From assembly GCF_003385115.1 (NCBI RefSeq), contig NZ_QUNI01000017.1, positions 56,229 through 120,228 of the forward strand: DNA of 64,000 bases, written 5' to 3'. Every line of letters starts with the position of its first letter. Positions within the stretch are counted from its first letter, which is position 1. This stretch comes from Flavobacterium aquicola. GTDB taxonomy: Bacteria; Bacteroidota; Bacteroidia; Flavobacteriales; Flavobacteriaceae. Position numbers and translations under genes: made by a program. This document shows positions 52,993-62,971 of the stretch, in pieces. The notes under the pieces were generated by a model, which made no database searches, had not been told where the DNA came from, and saw only the letters and a list, made by a program, of their open reading frames with translations.

Positions 52993-55900
52993 ATGATAAA
53001 AAAAATACTTTCGCTTTTTTGTTCTGCATCTTTACCAATTTTAGCAACGTTCTTTTTGTCTACTTCTTCAAAAGTAACTGCACAAGCTGGTGTTACAAGA
53101 ATCCATACCGACTGGAAAGGTTATTGGACAGCTAATGGTGCAACAACCGGCACAAATAGACCAGATTTAGAAAATAATCTAATAGGTTTTGAATGGAATG
53201 GAACAACTTATTCTACAGGTGTCGATGACGTTACTTTGATAAGTAAAGTACCTAGTGCTTCTATTCAAAAATTTAGAGCTTTAAAAATACAGTCATTAAG
53301 TTATACAGGTTCTACTTATTTCCTGCAGGGAGCAGCAATAGACAACCCGACAGTATCAAGTGTCAGGATTTTGACTCCGCCTTTAGGGGCAGGTACATCT
53401 ACTCCGGCAGAATTAGCCTCTAGACTTACAGATGGTATAAATGGTTTAGCTCTAGGAACGGGTATTGCTAATATAGCTACAAACAGTGTGTTTTTTAAAG
53501 TAGGGACAGGGAATTTGAATTTATTAGGGTTAAATGATAATATTCCTGATTTAATTGTAACTCAAGTGGCTGAGCCAGGAGGAGGAACGCCAGATGTTTT
53601 TAGGTTTGTAGATGCAACAGGAGCTTTAGTGGGAAACGCTATTTCTATCAATTTTGGTGCTGTTAATAAAGTGGGGTCTTATAGTTTAGATCTTTTCAAT
53701 GCTTCAAATGGAGCGATAGCAGGTAGTTTTACCGCTCAAGAAACCAGAGACATTCGTATTTTGGGTTATGATACTAGTGCTTTTGGAATTACTGCTGCTA
53801 ATGCACCACAAGTTGACCGATTTGAAGTTGTTTTTTCTGGATATTCTGACTGTGCTTTTATTGCATTTAATGCTAATTCATTAAAGAAAGCAGAATTGAG
53901 TTTGGTTAAAACTGCCTCAGTATCAGGCTGCGGTATAGCTGGAGACGTGATAAATTATACTTTTGTTGTTACTAATACAGGAGACGTTTCTGTTACTAAT
54001 GTGGTAGTGACAGATCCTATGACTGGATTAGTAATTTCGGGAACACAAGGTTCTACATTGGCAGTTGGTGCAACAGTTACTTTGACTGGTACTTATACCA
54101 TTACTGCATCTGATGTTACAGCTGGTAAAGTAACAAATCAGGCGAAAGTTACCGGATTGGATCCGTCTCTAAATATTGTCGAAGATTTATCTGGTCAAAC
54201 TAATGGGAATAATGTTGCAACTGTTACTAATTTATTGTCCCCGCCAACGGGAATAACAGGAACTGCTGCAATATGCAAAGGAGATTCGACAGTACTTACC
54301 GTAAGTGGCGGTGCACTGACTGGTACTGGCGCATCAATAGAATGGTTTGCCGGTACTTGCGGCGGAACACCGATAGGGACAGGTACGAGCATAACAGTTT
54401 CACCTGCGTCAAATACAACTTATTATGTACGCTATAAAAATAATTGTACCTCAACAGCTTGTTTCTCAAGGCTGGTAACAGTTAACCCAACTCCCACATT
54501 GACAGCTGCGTCACAACCAGTTTTTACTTGTGCAGGATCGCCTGCAGCTATTAATTTGACCGGATTATTGGCAGGCAGTACATCGACAATCAGTTATACT
54601 ATTAATGGAGGAAGCACGCTGACAGCAACAGGAGTATCGGCAAATTTATTGGGTGTGGGAAATTTTGCAACAGGAAATTTAACAGTAGCAGAGAATGGTA
54701 AAATTCTGAAAATTACGGGAATTACTGTTACAAGTGGCACTCCAAATTGTTCTACGGTTTTTTCTCAAGATGTAACTTTGATTGTTAATTCAGATTCGGG
54801 GCCTATTTCTTTAAACAATGTGGCTTATCTTTCTAATGGCAGTGCAGCATATTGCGCATCAAACATAGCTGTTTTTAGTATAGCACCAGTTTCGGGAGCT
54901 TCCGGTTATACTTGGGTTGTTCCAGCGGGATGGAAAACAGAAAGCGGAGTTGTAATTACGGCACCTGTCAGTACTGTTCTTCCTGAGCTGAAAGTGATAA
55001 CAGGAACCAGTGCACAAAGTGGTTCTGTTTCGGTAATGGCAAGTAATCTGTTTTGCCCAAGCAGTCTAACTGTTACTTTAAGTACTATTCCTCCTTCAGC
55101 ACCTGCATTTTCAAAAACAGATGCTGTCTGCGCAGTTCCCACCGGCACTATAACGATTAGTTCTCCAGCTCCTGCAGCGGGAACAGTATATACAGTTACA
55201 GGAACAGTTCCGGCAGTTCCATCGGTAACAAACACAACAGGAGTGTTTTCTGGTCTTGCAGCAGGAACTTATGTGGCGACGTATCAGATAGGTTCAGGAT
55301 GTGTTTCGGCAAGTACTGCCACTATTACAATAGCACCGCTGGTTACCAACACTTGGAATGGTACAGCTTGGTCTGCAGGCAGTGCGCCAACTTCCAGTCA
55401 GTTAGTTGTTTTTGAAGGAGATTATACTATTTCGGGTTCAATACATGCCTGTTCCTGTACTGTTAAGCCTAATGTAAATGTAACAATTGCTTCTGGAACA
55501 GTTTTAACAGTTGAGAACGGTTTACATGTTGAAACTGGAGCAGTTCCTGCGCTTGACGGAACTTTAACCTTCGAAAACGGTGCAAGTTTAATCCAGAATA
55601 ATGATGCAAAAAATGGAAATACGGGCAGTATTATTTACAAACGTACTGCAACATCAATAAAAGATTTTGATTATGTGTATTGGAGTTCGCCCGTAGCAGG
55701 TCAGACGCTTGGCGCTTTATCTCCACAGAGTGATAAATACTGGAGCTGGTTTGGCAATTACTGGAAAACGGCAGTTGGAGGGGATACAATGATTGAAGGA
55801 CTAGGATATATCGCCCGGGTTCCTAGGTATGTGACCTCTCAAACGGTAAATTTTATCGGAACGCCAAATAATGGAGATGTTACAATTGCTGCGCAAGGAG

Positions 55901-56982
55901 CTCTTATGAGCAATCTAATAGGAAATCCATATCCTTCTGCAATAGATGCTGAAGAATTTATGGTTGAGAATGAAGATTTACTCGTGACCGGTGGTATGCT
56001 GGCTTTTTGGACGCATACTACACGTAGAAAGCTGAGTGGAGATAAAACGCAATACGAGTATTTATCAGATGACTATTCTTTTTATAATGTAACAGGAGGC
56101 ACAGCAACAGACCCAAAAAACATAGGATCAAAGTCTGGTGGTCCAGCTCCGGATGGAACTATAGCAGCAGGGCAGTCTTTTATGCTAGGCAGTAAGACAG
56201 CCGGTTCTTTTAAGTTTACTAATTCAATGCGAATAGTCGATCCCGGTCAAAACAACCATTTTTTCAAACAGACAAATACCAAGAAAACTGCTAAGAAAGA
56301 AAAGAATAGAATCTGGCTTAATTTAACTAATTCTGGAGGTGCATTCAAGCAGTTATTAATAGGTTATATCACAGGAGCAACAAATGGCGAGGATAAATTA
56401 TTTGACGGCACAAGCCGCAATAGTAATGCTTTTGTTGATTTTTACAGCATAATGAATGAGGATAAATATACTATTCAAGGCCGCGGTTTGCCATTTGATG
56501 AACAAGACGAAGTGCCTTTGGGTTACAAAACGACTATTGAAGGAACGTTTCAGATAGACATAGAGAAGACGGATGGTTTTTTGACAAGCCAAACGGTATA
56601 TTTAGAAGATAAAATGACTAATGTTATACATGATTTAACAAAAGGCTCTTATTCTTTTACGACTGCAAAAGGGGACTTTAAAGATCGTTTCGTACTTCGT
56701 TATACCAATACTTCTAAATTAGGAACAGGAGATTTTGTTGCAAAAGGCAAAGGCGTTATTGTATCTGTAAAAAATAGCCAGATAAAAATTAATTCTTTTG
56801 ATAGTTCGCTATCTTCTGTAAAAGTTTACGATTTAAAAGGAAGCCTGCTTTATGAAAAGGACAAAGTAAGCGGGAATGAATTTATTATTAATCATTTAAA
56901 TTCCAGTAATCAGTTCATGATTGTCATGGTACAGTTAGAAAATGGCAAATGGATAAGTGAAGAAATTATTTATCATGATTAA
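52993..56982 (+). CDS. T9SS cargo paralog 4: DUF11/Ig-containing adhesin-like protein
   Basis: Predicted surface or secreted protein, about 1329 aa. Start at ATG 52993 (MIKKILSLFCSASLPILATF) rather than the in-frame TTG at 52981, which lies inside the promoter palindrome. Residues about 30-300: an N-terminal domain seen in T9SS cargo (THTDWKGYWTA-like: IHTDWKGYWTANGATTGTNR). About 305-420: DUF11 domain (AELSLVKTASVSGCGIAGD, TNTGDVSVTNVVVTDPMTG). About 420-780: Ig/PKD-like domains with Cys-rich loops. From about 790: common module with VFEGDYTISGSIHACSC, KDFDYVYWSSPVAGQ, GNPYPSAIDAEEF, KNRIWLNLTNSGGAFKQ and the sorting domain ending EEIIYHD. Last of the array, closed by a bidirectional terminator before bioB. 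Confidence 0.84.
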   Translation: MIKKILSLFCSASLPILATFFLSTSSKVTAQAGVTRIHTDWKGYWTANGATTGTNRPDLENNLIGFEWNGTTYSTGVDDVTLISKVPSASIQKFRALKIQSLSYTGSTYFLQGAAIDNPTVSSVRILTPPLGAGTSTPAELASRLTDGINGLALGTGIANIATNSVFFKVGTGNLNLLGLNDNIPDLIVTQVAEPGGGTPDVFRFVDATGALVGNAISINFGAVNKVGSYSLDLFNASNGAIAGSFTAQETRDIRILGYDTSAFGITAANAPQVDRFEVVFSGYSDCAFIAFNANSLKKAELSLVKTASVSGCGIAGDVINYTFVVTNTGDVSVTNVVVTDPMTGLVISGTQGSTLAVGATVTLTGTYTITASDVTAGKVTNQAKVTGLDPSLNIVEDLSGQTNGNNVATVTNLLSPPTGITGTAAICKGDSTVLTVSGGALTGTGASIEWFAGTCGGTPIGTGTSITVSPASNTTYYVRYKNNCTSTACFSRLVTVNPTPTLTAASQPVFTCAGSPAAINLTGLLAGSTSTISYTINGGSTLTATGVSANLLGVGNFATGNLTVAENGKILKITGITVTSGTPNCSTVFSQDVTLIVNSDSGPISLNNVAYLSNGSAAYCASNIAVFSIAPVSGASGYTWVVPAGWKTESGVVITAPVSTVLPELKVITGTSAQSGSVSVMASNLFCPSSLTVTLSTIPPSAPAFSKTDAVCAVPTGTITISSPAPAAGTVYTVTGTVPAVPSVTNTTGVFSGLAAGTYVATYQIGSGCVSASTATITIAPLVTNTWNGTAWSAGSAPTSSQLVVFEGDYTISGSIHACSCTVKPNVNVTIASGTVLTVENGLHVETGAVPALDGTLTFENGASLIQNNDAKNGNTGSIIYKRTATSIKDFDYVYWSSPVAGQTLGALSPQSDKYWSWFGNYWKTAVGGDTMIEGLGYIARVPRYVTSQTVNFIGTPNNGDVTIAAQGALMSNLIGNPYPSAIDAEEFMVENEDLLVTGGMLAFWTHTTRRKLSGDKTQYEYLSDDYSFYNVTGGTATDPKNIGSKSGGPAPDGTIAAGQSFMLGSKTAGSFKFTNSMRIVDPGQNNHFFKQTNTKKTAKKEKNRIWLNLTNSGGAFKQLLIGYITGATNGEDKLFDGTSRNSNAFVDFYSIMNEDKYTIQGRGLPFDEQDEVPLGYKTTIEGTFQIDIEKTDGFLTSQTVYLEDKMTNVIHDLTKGSYSFTTAKGDFKDRFVLRYTNTSKLGTGDFVAKGKGVIVSVKNSQIKINSFDSSLSSVKVYDLKGSLLYEKDKVSGNEFIINHLNSSNQFMIVMVQLENGKWISEEIIYHD

Positions 56983-57051
56983 TTTTCAGATTTTATAATG
57001 AATATCGGTATTTCATTAATTTTGAAAATTTTAAACAATATTATTATAAAC

Positions 57052-57084
57052 AAAAAGCCCAATTCAATATGAATTGGGCTTTTT
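57052..57084. terminator. Bidirectional terminator between paralog 4 and bioB
   Basis: Perfect 15-bp arms AAAAAGCCCAATTCA (57052-57066) and TGAATTGGGCTTTTT (57070-57084), T-runs on both strands; genes converge. Confidence 0.92.
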
Positions 57085-57102
57085 GTTTTATTGAAAAAGG
57101 GA

Positions 57103-58188
57103 CTATTTTCCTTTTATAGAAACTTCTAAGTTTTTTTCAATTGTATGATTTGGACGAGTCCATTTTGGTTTTTCCCCTAAAGATTCAAATTTAGAATCGG
57201 CTGCTTCAATAGTTGTTCTTTGTGGAGCTTTTTTGAATGGTTTCTGAGGTTTTAATCCTAATAACTCAAACATTTTCATGTCTTCGTTTACATCTGGATT
57301 TGGAGTTGTTAATAATTTGTCACCCGCAAAAATAGAATTAGCACCAGCGAAAAAGCACATCGCTTGACCTTCGCGGCTCATATTCATTCTTCCCGCAGAT
57401 AGGCGCACTTGAGTATGCGGCATAACAATTCTCGTGGTAGCCACCATTCGGATCATTTCCCAAATTTCTACTGGTTTTTCGTCTTGCATTGGAGTTCCTT
57501 CTACAGCAACCAAAGCATTGATCGGTACAGATTCCGGCTGGGGATTTAATGTAGAGAGAGCAACAAGCATTCCTGCTCTGTCTTCAATACTTTCTCCCAT
57601 TCCTATGATGCCACCACTGCATACAGTAACGCTTGTTTTACGAACATTTTCAATTGTTTGTAAACGGTCTTCAAATCCGCGTGTAGATATAACTTCTTTA
57701 TAATAATCTTCAGATGTGTCTAAATTGTGATTGTAAGCATATAGACCTGCTTCTGCCAATCGCTGGGCTTGATTTTCGGTAATCATACCCAAGGTACAGC
57801 AAACTTCCATATCCATTTTGTTAATAGTACGGACCATTTCCAAAACCTGATCAAATTCTGGGCCGTCTTTTACATTTCTCCAGGCAGCACCCATACAAAC
57901 ACGGGATGAACCTCCAGATTTTGCTTGAACAGCCTGCTCAGTTACTTGAGCTACCGACATTAAATTGTTTCCGGCAACTCCAGTGCTATATCTAGCAGCC
58001 TGTGGACAATAGCCGCAATCCTCAGAACATCCTCCTGTTTTAATAGAAACCAAAGTAGATACTTGAACTACATTTGGGTCATGATGTTCTCTATGAATAG
58101 TAGCCGCTTCAAAAAGCAGATCCATCATAGGTTTATTGTAAATAGTAATTATTTCTTCTTTCGTCCAGTTATGTTTTGTGATACTCAT
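57103..58188 (-). CDS. bioB: Biotin synthase
   Basis: Radical-SAM enzyme that inserts sulfur into dethiobiotin, the last step of biotin synthesis. Cluster motif TGGCSEDCGYCPQAARY with Cys54, Cys58 and Cys61. SAM and dethiobiotin site residues in VCMGAAWRNVKDG, YNHNLDTSEDYY, CSGGIIGMGES, and the conserved Arg in TRIVMPHTQVRLSAGR. 361 aa, normal, with a Lys-rich C-terminal tail (KPFKKAPQRTTIEA). Separated from bioF-D-A by the T9SS array and recX; converges on paralog 4. Confidence 0.97.
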   Translation of the reverse strand: MSITKHNWTKEEIITIYNKPMMDLLFEAATIHREHHDPNVVQVSTLVSIKTGGCSEDCGYCPQAARYSTGVAGNNLMSVAQVTEQAVQAKSGGSSRVCMGAAWRNVKDGPEFDQVLEMVRTINKMDMEVCCTLGMITENQAQRLAEAGLYAYNHNLDTSEDYYKEVISTRGFEDRLQTIENVRKTSVTVCSGGIIGMGESIEDRAGMLVALSTLNPQPESVPINALVAVEGTPMQDEKPVEIWEMIRMVATTRIVMPHTQVRLSAGRMNMSREGQAMCFFAGANSIFAGDKLLTTPNPDVNEDMKMFELLGLKPQKPFKKAPQRTTIEAADSKFESLGEKPKWTRPNHTIEKNLEVSIKGK

Positions 58189-58286
58189 TGATCCTTTATT
58201 TTAATGCTTCAAAAGTAATCAAATTGTTAGAAAGAACCAACGAACAATTTTTAAAAAGACTTACGGAGAATCAATTAAAATTAAGT

Positions 58287-58724
58287 TTAATCGGCGACAA
58301 ATTTGTCGTTATAATAAAGCATGAACAATAAAGTGACAATTACTGAAGAAGCCATTCCTTCAAAAAACAAAGTCAAGCAGTACATATTGATTGATGGATG
58401 ACCGCCGAACAGGAAAGTTTCGGATAAACTGTTGATATATTTATCACCGCCCCGTATATAACTATAAATTAACAAGCCCAAAATGGACAAAGTTACACCA
58501 ACCAGCGAAGTCACTAATGCAGCGATAGCATTTGGAACAAAATTTTTCTTACCGTGAGCAATTCTCGATTTTAAAGTGTCATTTACAGCATAAATAATGA
58601 ATAAAATATTCAGAAGCCTCAAATAGAAAAGATTGGATAAACCTAAAAATTCCATTAATAGGAAGTAAGTTCCTATTGATATAAAAATGAAATACCCATT
58701 TTTAATTTCCTTTTTTACTTTCAT
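58287..58724 (-). CDS. Small integral membrane protein, unknown function
   Basis: I do not recognise the family. 145 aa with about four hydrophobic helices: FIFISIGTYFLLMEFLGL, YLRLLNILFIIYAV, AALVTSLVGVTLSILGLLIY and LFFEGMASSVIVTLLFMLYY, joined by short charged loops (NDTLKSRIAHGKKNFVPN). Likely inner membrane. It lies 98 bp upstream of bioB on the same strand; no functional tie is evident. DUF4199-like small proteins are one possibility but I could not confirm it. Confidence 0.6.
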   Translation of the reverse strand: MKVKKEIKNGYFIFISIGTYFLLMEFLGLSNLFYLRLLNILFIIYAVNDTLKSRIAHGKKNFVPNAIAALVTSLVGVTLSILGLLIYSYIRGGDKYINSLSETFLFGGHPSINMYCLTLFFEGMASSVIVTLLFMLYYNDKFVAD

Positions 58725-59075
58725 GATGAATGGTTTTTAAAAAGTTAGAAATTCAGTATCTTTTTGGGAATCAGGTAGGCTGATATAAAATTACAAAAAA
58801 TAAACGAAATCGATGTAATTAATTAACAGAGAGTTTTCTATGGATTGATTTGAAAGTAATGTGAATATTATATTACTTCAATGTGGAAATGTCGCGCGAG
58901 ATTAAAGCAGCTGAGTGAAAATTGGATTGCAGGAGAAATGCTGTCATTGTGATAGATTACTTCACTGGAAAAATAATGACGAGCGAAGCACTCTTACAGC
59001 ATTTCATTATTTAAAAAAGTGCTGTTGTTAAATAGAAGAGAATTTTTAGAAATGGAATAATGCTGCTGAAATATA
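58725..59075. other. Intergenic region with a decayed repeat
   Basis: About 350 bp without a gene. From 58890 to 59010 there are remnants resembling a GTCATTG...ATTACTTCAC / ATGACGAGCGAAGCA repeat pair, and AAATGCTGT (about 58937) mirrors ACAGCATTT (about 58998). Confidence 0.45.
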
Positions 59076-60020
59076 TTAGTGTTTTTCAAAATAAGCCAAA
59101 GCAGTTTTTTTATCTTTTTCTAATTGTATTTTTAGATGATCTACAGATTCAAATTTTTCTTCATCTCTGATTCTTTCTAATATAGATACAGTTATTTTTT
59201 GATCATATAAATCTTCGTCAAAATCAAAATAATTGATTTCTATAGTTTGGTTTTTACCGTCAACTGTTGGGTTGAAGCCGATATTCATCATTCCTTTCAC
59301 TGTTGTGGAGTTAATAATGCTCTTAACAATGTAAACGCCATTCTTAGGAATCAGCTTAAAGTTTTCTTCTAATTTTAAGTTAGCAGTTGGAAATCCAATA
59401 GTTCTTCCTAGCTGTCTTCCTTTGGTGATGATACCAGTCAATGAATAATTATAGCCTAAGTATTCGTTGGCCAAAGCTATGTTTCCATCATCGAGGGCAT
59501 GTCTTATTTTAGTGGAACTTACAGATACTTCTTTAATTTCCTGAGCTGAAATTTCTTCGACTTCAAAATCATATTGCTCTCCAAACTTTTTGAGATCGTC
59601 AATATTAGCTGTTCTGTTTCGGCCAAAGCGATGATCGTGACCAATAATTATTTTATGAATATGGAATTTATCGACTAAAATGTTTTTTACAAATTCTTCA
59701 GCAGTCAATCTTGAAAAACTTTCATCGAAAGGGTGAATTACTAAATTTTGAATTCCAATTTTATCTAATAATACTGTTTTTTCCTCGATTGTATTGAGCA
59801 TTTTTATGCCGGAATCCTCTTGTAATACCATTCTAGGATGTGGAAAAAAGGTAAGGACCAGGCTTTCATACTTTTCATTTTCAGTATTCTGGGTTACTTT
59901 TTCCAGAATTTTTCTGTGGCCAAAGTGAACACCGTCAAAGGTTCCTAATGTAAGAATTGTTTTTTTTATCGGGGTTCCAGCAATTGTTTGGAAGTCGTTT
60001 ATAGAATGAAAAATTTTCAA
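59076..60020 (-). CDS. ribF: Bifunctional riboflavin kinase / FAD synthetase
   Basis: Converts riboflavin to FMN and FMN to FAD in the cytoplasm. N-terminal nucleotidyltransferase with LTLGTFDGVHFGHRKIL (HxGH motif) and IIIGHDHRFGRNRTANID; SSTKIRHALDDGNIALANEYLG is the family linker (core SSTKIRHALDDGNI). The C-terminal kinase domain shows GRQLGRTIGFPTANLKL (GKxxGxxxGxPTAN) and GVYIVKSIIN. 314 aa, full length. Stands alone; no FMN riboswitch is apparent in front of it. Confidence 0.96.
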   Translation of the reverse strand: MKIFHSINDFQTIAGTPIKKTILTLGTFDGVHFGHRKILEKVTQNTENEKYESLVLTFFPHPRMVLQEDSGIKMLNTIEEKTVLLDKIGIQNLVIHPFDESFSRLTAEEFVKNILVDKFHIHKIIIGHDHRFGRNRTANIDDLKKFGEQYDFEVEEISAQEIKEVSVSSTKIRHALDDGNIALANEYLGYNYSLTGIITKGRQLGRTIGFPTANLKLEENFKLIPKNGVYIVKSIINSTTVKGMMNIGFNPTVDGKNQTIEINYFDFDEDLYDQKITVSILERIRDEEKFESVDHLKIQLEKDKKTALAYFEKH

Positions 60021-60280
60021 AGTGACTATTTTAAATTTTTTGCAAATTTATACTATCTATTTTAAAACTAGGACAAGAAGTTTCGATTTTTATAAATACG
60101 GATTATTTTAAAAACGATTAAACGTTCAAAGAAGTCTTTGTACTTCACTTAAATGCTTAATTGTTTAGAAATTGTTTTGAATCATCGTGTATTCTATTGC
60201 AAATGGATTAATTTTGTCTGTTAAATTATGGATTATCAATTACAGTGTTATAAAATACATCCTTAAAATAGCAGCCACAC

Positions 60281-62953
60281 ATGAATAAACTTTTTCTTTT
60301 TATTGGTGTTTTCACAGTAAGTTTTGCGGGATTTTCTCAAGTCAAATCGGCGTGGAAAGCAGTTGGTAATTCTCAAAAAATAGCTTCTCAAAAAGGAGAT
60401 GCCGAAAATGTCCATTTATATACATTGGATGTAGTTGAATTCAAGAAGTCTCTAGAGACTTTTGACTTACGGAATTCTAACTCTAAAGGAGTTTCTGTAT
60501 CAATCCCAAACGGGGAGGGCAAAATGGAACAGTTTTTAGTTGTAGAATCATCCAATTTTGTTCCAGAACTGCAAGCGCAATATCCAAATATCCATTCTTA
60601 TTCCGGAACTGGAATTACGGATGCAAAAGCATCTATAAGTTTTAGTATTTCACCAAATGGAGTTCAAACAATGGTTTTAAGAGGAGATAAGGCTTCTGAA
60701 TTTATTGATCCTCTGCCGGGTAATAGATCGATTTATGCAGTTTCGTCTTCCAATACTAGAACTAAAGGTGCGCTGCCTTTATTCTGTAAAACTGTAGATA
60801 TAAATGTTAATAAAGGATTGACTAAAAAGGCGTCACAGTTGAAATCTAGTGCGGGTGTTTTCAAAACATTGCGTCTGGCTTTGTCTTGTACAGGTGAATA
60901 TGCTCAATATTTTGGAGGATCAAAAGCTGAAGCTTTAGCGGCCATGAATGCAACTATGACTAGAGTAAATGGTATTTTTAATAAAGATCTGGCTATAAAA
61001 TTAGTGCTGATAGCTAATGAATCGGCGATTATTTATACAGATCCAGATACCGATCCTTATTCGGAGTCGGCAGCAGGTGTCGGAGATGGAGAATGGAGTT
61101 CTGAGCTGCAGACTACATTGACTACGGTAATAGGTAATGCTAATTATGATATTGGGCATTTGTTTGGTGATACCGGGGGCGGCGGTGCGGCAGGCTGTAT
61201 AGGCTGTGTTTGTGTAAATCCAACAGTTTCCGTTCCAGATGGAAAAGGAAGCGGTTTTACCTCTCCATCAAATGGCGTGCCTGAAGGTGACAAATTTGAC
61301 ATTGACTTTGTTGCTCATGAAATGGGGCATCAATTAGGAGCAAATCATACTTTTTCTCACGATGTTGAGGGTACTGGTGTGAGTGTTGAGCCAGGCAGCG
61401 GATCTACAATTATGGGATATGCAGGGATTACTGATTATGATGTTCAAAATCAATCGGATGATTATTTTTCGTATGCTAGTATTAAGCAGATTCAGGACAA
61501 TTTAGCAAACAAAATATGTCCTGTAAGTACTGTATTAAATGATCAGACTCCAAATGTCGAAGCTGGATTAGATTATACGATTCCGAAAGGAACTCCCTTC
61601 GTTTTAAAAGGCAAGGCAACAGATGCCAATGGTGATGCAATGACATATTGCTGGGAACAAAATGATTCTGCTGCCGGTAATGAAAGCGAAGATAATAGTT
61701 ATGCTTATGGAACAAAAGTGTATGGGCCAAATTTTAGATCATTTTCCCCTAGTACTGTGACATATCGTTATTTCCCTGATTTTAATAAAGTACTCATTGG
61801 ACAATTGAACACTACTTGGGAATCTGTTTCTACTATAGGAAGAAAATTAAATTTTGTGTTTACAGCTAGAGACAATGCTGCATCAGGATTAGGACAGACT
61901 CATTCGGACGCCATGGCTGTTACTGTTGATGGAAATAAGGGGCCATTTGCTGTAACTTCTCAATATGATTCAAATAGCGGATGGATTTTGGGTTCGTCAC
62001 AAACTATAACTTGGAGTGTAAATGGTTCTAACTTATTGTCGGGAGCTGCGAATGTGAATATTAAGTTGTCTACAGATGGCGGATTGACTTTTCCAATATC
62101 TTTGGCTGCTAATACTCCTAACGACGGTTCTGAAATTGTCATGGCACCTTCCACAGCTGCTAAAAATTGCAGAATTCTGATTGAGCCTGTAGAAAATATT
62201 TTTTATGCAGTAAATAGTACTCCTTTTTCTTTAGGATATGGTACCGAAGCGTCTTGTGATACCTATACTTTTTCGGCACCTTATAATATTCCAGAATCTC
62301 AGACATATGCAGAACGGACAATTACGGTTCCAGCAACAGTTTCGGAAATTACGGATGTGAATTTTAATATTAGTTTTACGCATGCCTATATGTCGGATGT
62401 TCAGATTGAAGTGGTAAGTCCAAGCGGGACTACTGTCAAGCTCTTTGATAGTTCCTGTAAAGATGAGAATAGCAGTTTGGTTTTGAAGTACGATGATTTG
62501 GGAGGAAATTTAAGCTGTGGCACAATAAGCAGCCAGACCGTTGTTCCAGTTAGTTCGTTATCAGCTTTAAATGGTGAAAGTCCGCAAGGTATCTGGAAAT
62601 TAAGATTTAGAGATGCCATTGTTGGTGATACTGGAAAAATAACAGCGGCGTCAATACAGATTTGTTCTAGTGTTTATACCAGTTTGGGTGTGTCGCAATA
62701 TGAAATCAAAGATTTTCTGGTGTATCCCAATCCTAATAAAGGAAATTTTACTGTTTCATTCAAAAGTAATGATAGCGACGATATTCGGATTTTTGTTAAT
62801 GATATGGATGGTAAAAAAGTCTATGACAAAAAGTTTAAAAACACTGGTGATGTAAATGAAATTGTAGCGCTTGCTAATACGGCTGCAGGAACTTATATTG
62901 TTACCGTTGAGGATGGTGGCCGAAAAGGGGTTTCGAAAATTATAGTAAATTAG
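60281..62953 (+). CDS. Secreted reprolysin-like zinc metalloprotease with P domain and T9SS type A tail
   Basis: Exported endopeptidase. Signal MNKLFLFIGVFTVSFAGFSQ, a propeptide-like region to about residue 190, then the metzincin catalytic domain: zinc motif HEMGHQLGANH at about 346-356 and Met-turn GSTIMGYAG. About 425-560 is Ig/PKD-like (DYTIPKGTPFVLKGKATDAN), 560-660 another sandwich, and about 665-790 a proprotein-convertase P domain (AYMSDVQIEVVSPSGTTVKL, GIWKLRFRDAIVGDTGKI). The last 80 residues are a classic T9SS type A sorting domain (DFLVYPNPNKGNFTVSF, GTYIVTVEDGG). 890 aa. Its tail differs from that of the paralog array. Terminator at 62972. Confidence 0.93.
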   Translation: MNKLFLFIGVFTVSFAGFSQVKSAWKAVGNSQKIASQKGDAENVHLYTLDVVEFKKSLETFDLRNSNSKGVSVSIPNGEGKMEQFLVVESSNFVPELQAQYPNIHSYSGTGITDAKASISFSISPNGVQTMVLRGDKASEFIDPLPGNRSIYAVSSSNTRTKGALPLFCKTVDINVNKGLTKKASQLKSSAGVFKTLRLALSCTGEYAQYFGGSKAEALAAMNATMTRVNGIFNKDLAIKLVLIANESAIIYTDPDTDPYSESAAGVGDGEWSSELQTTLTTVIGNANYDIGHLFGDTGGGGAAGCIGCVCVNPTVSVPDGKGSGFTSPSNGVPEGDKFDIDFVAHEMGHQLGANHTFSHDVEGTGVSVEPGSGSTIMGYAGITDYDVQNQSDDYFSYASIKQIQDNLANKICPVSTVLNDQTPNVEAGLDYTIPKGTPFVLKGKATDANGDAMTYCWEQNDSAAGNESEDNSYAYGTKVYGPNFRSFSPSTVTYRYFPDFNKVLIGQLNTTWESVSTIGRKLNFVFTARDNAASGLGQTHSDAMAVTVDGNKGPFAVTSQYDSNSGWILGSSQTITWSVNGSNLLSGAANVNIKLSTDGGLTFPISLAANTPNDGSEIVMAPSTAAKNCRILIEPVENIFYAVNSTPFSLGYGTEASCDTYTFSAPYNIPESQTYAERTITVPATVSEITDVNFNISFTHAYMSDVQIEVVSPSGTTVKLFDSSCKDENSSLVLKYDDLGGNLSCGTISSQTVVPVSSLSALNGESPQGIWKLRFRDAIVGDTGKITAASIQICSSVYTSLGVSQYEIKDFLVYPNPNKGNFTVSFKSNDSDDIRIFVNDMDGKKVYDKKFKNTGDVNEIVALANTAAGTYIVTVEDGGRKGVSKIIVN

Positions 62954-62971
62954 TTTGATTCTTATAAAATA

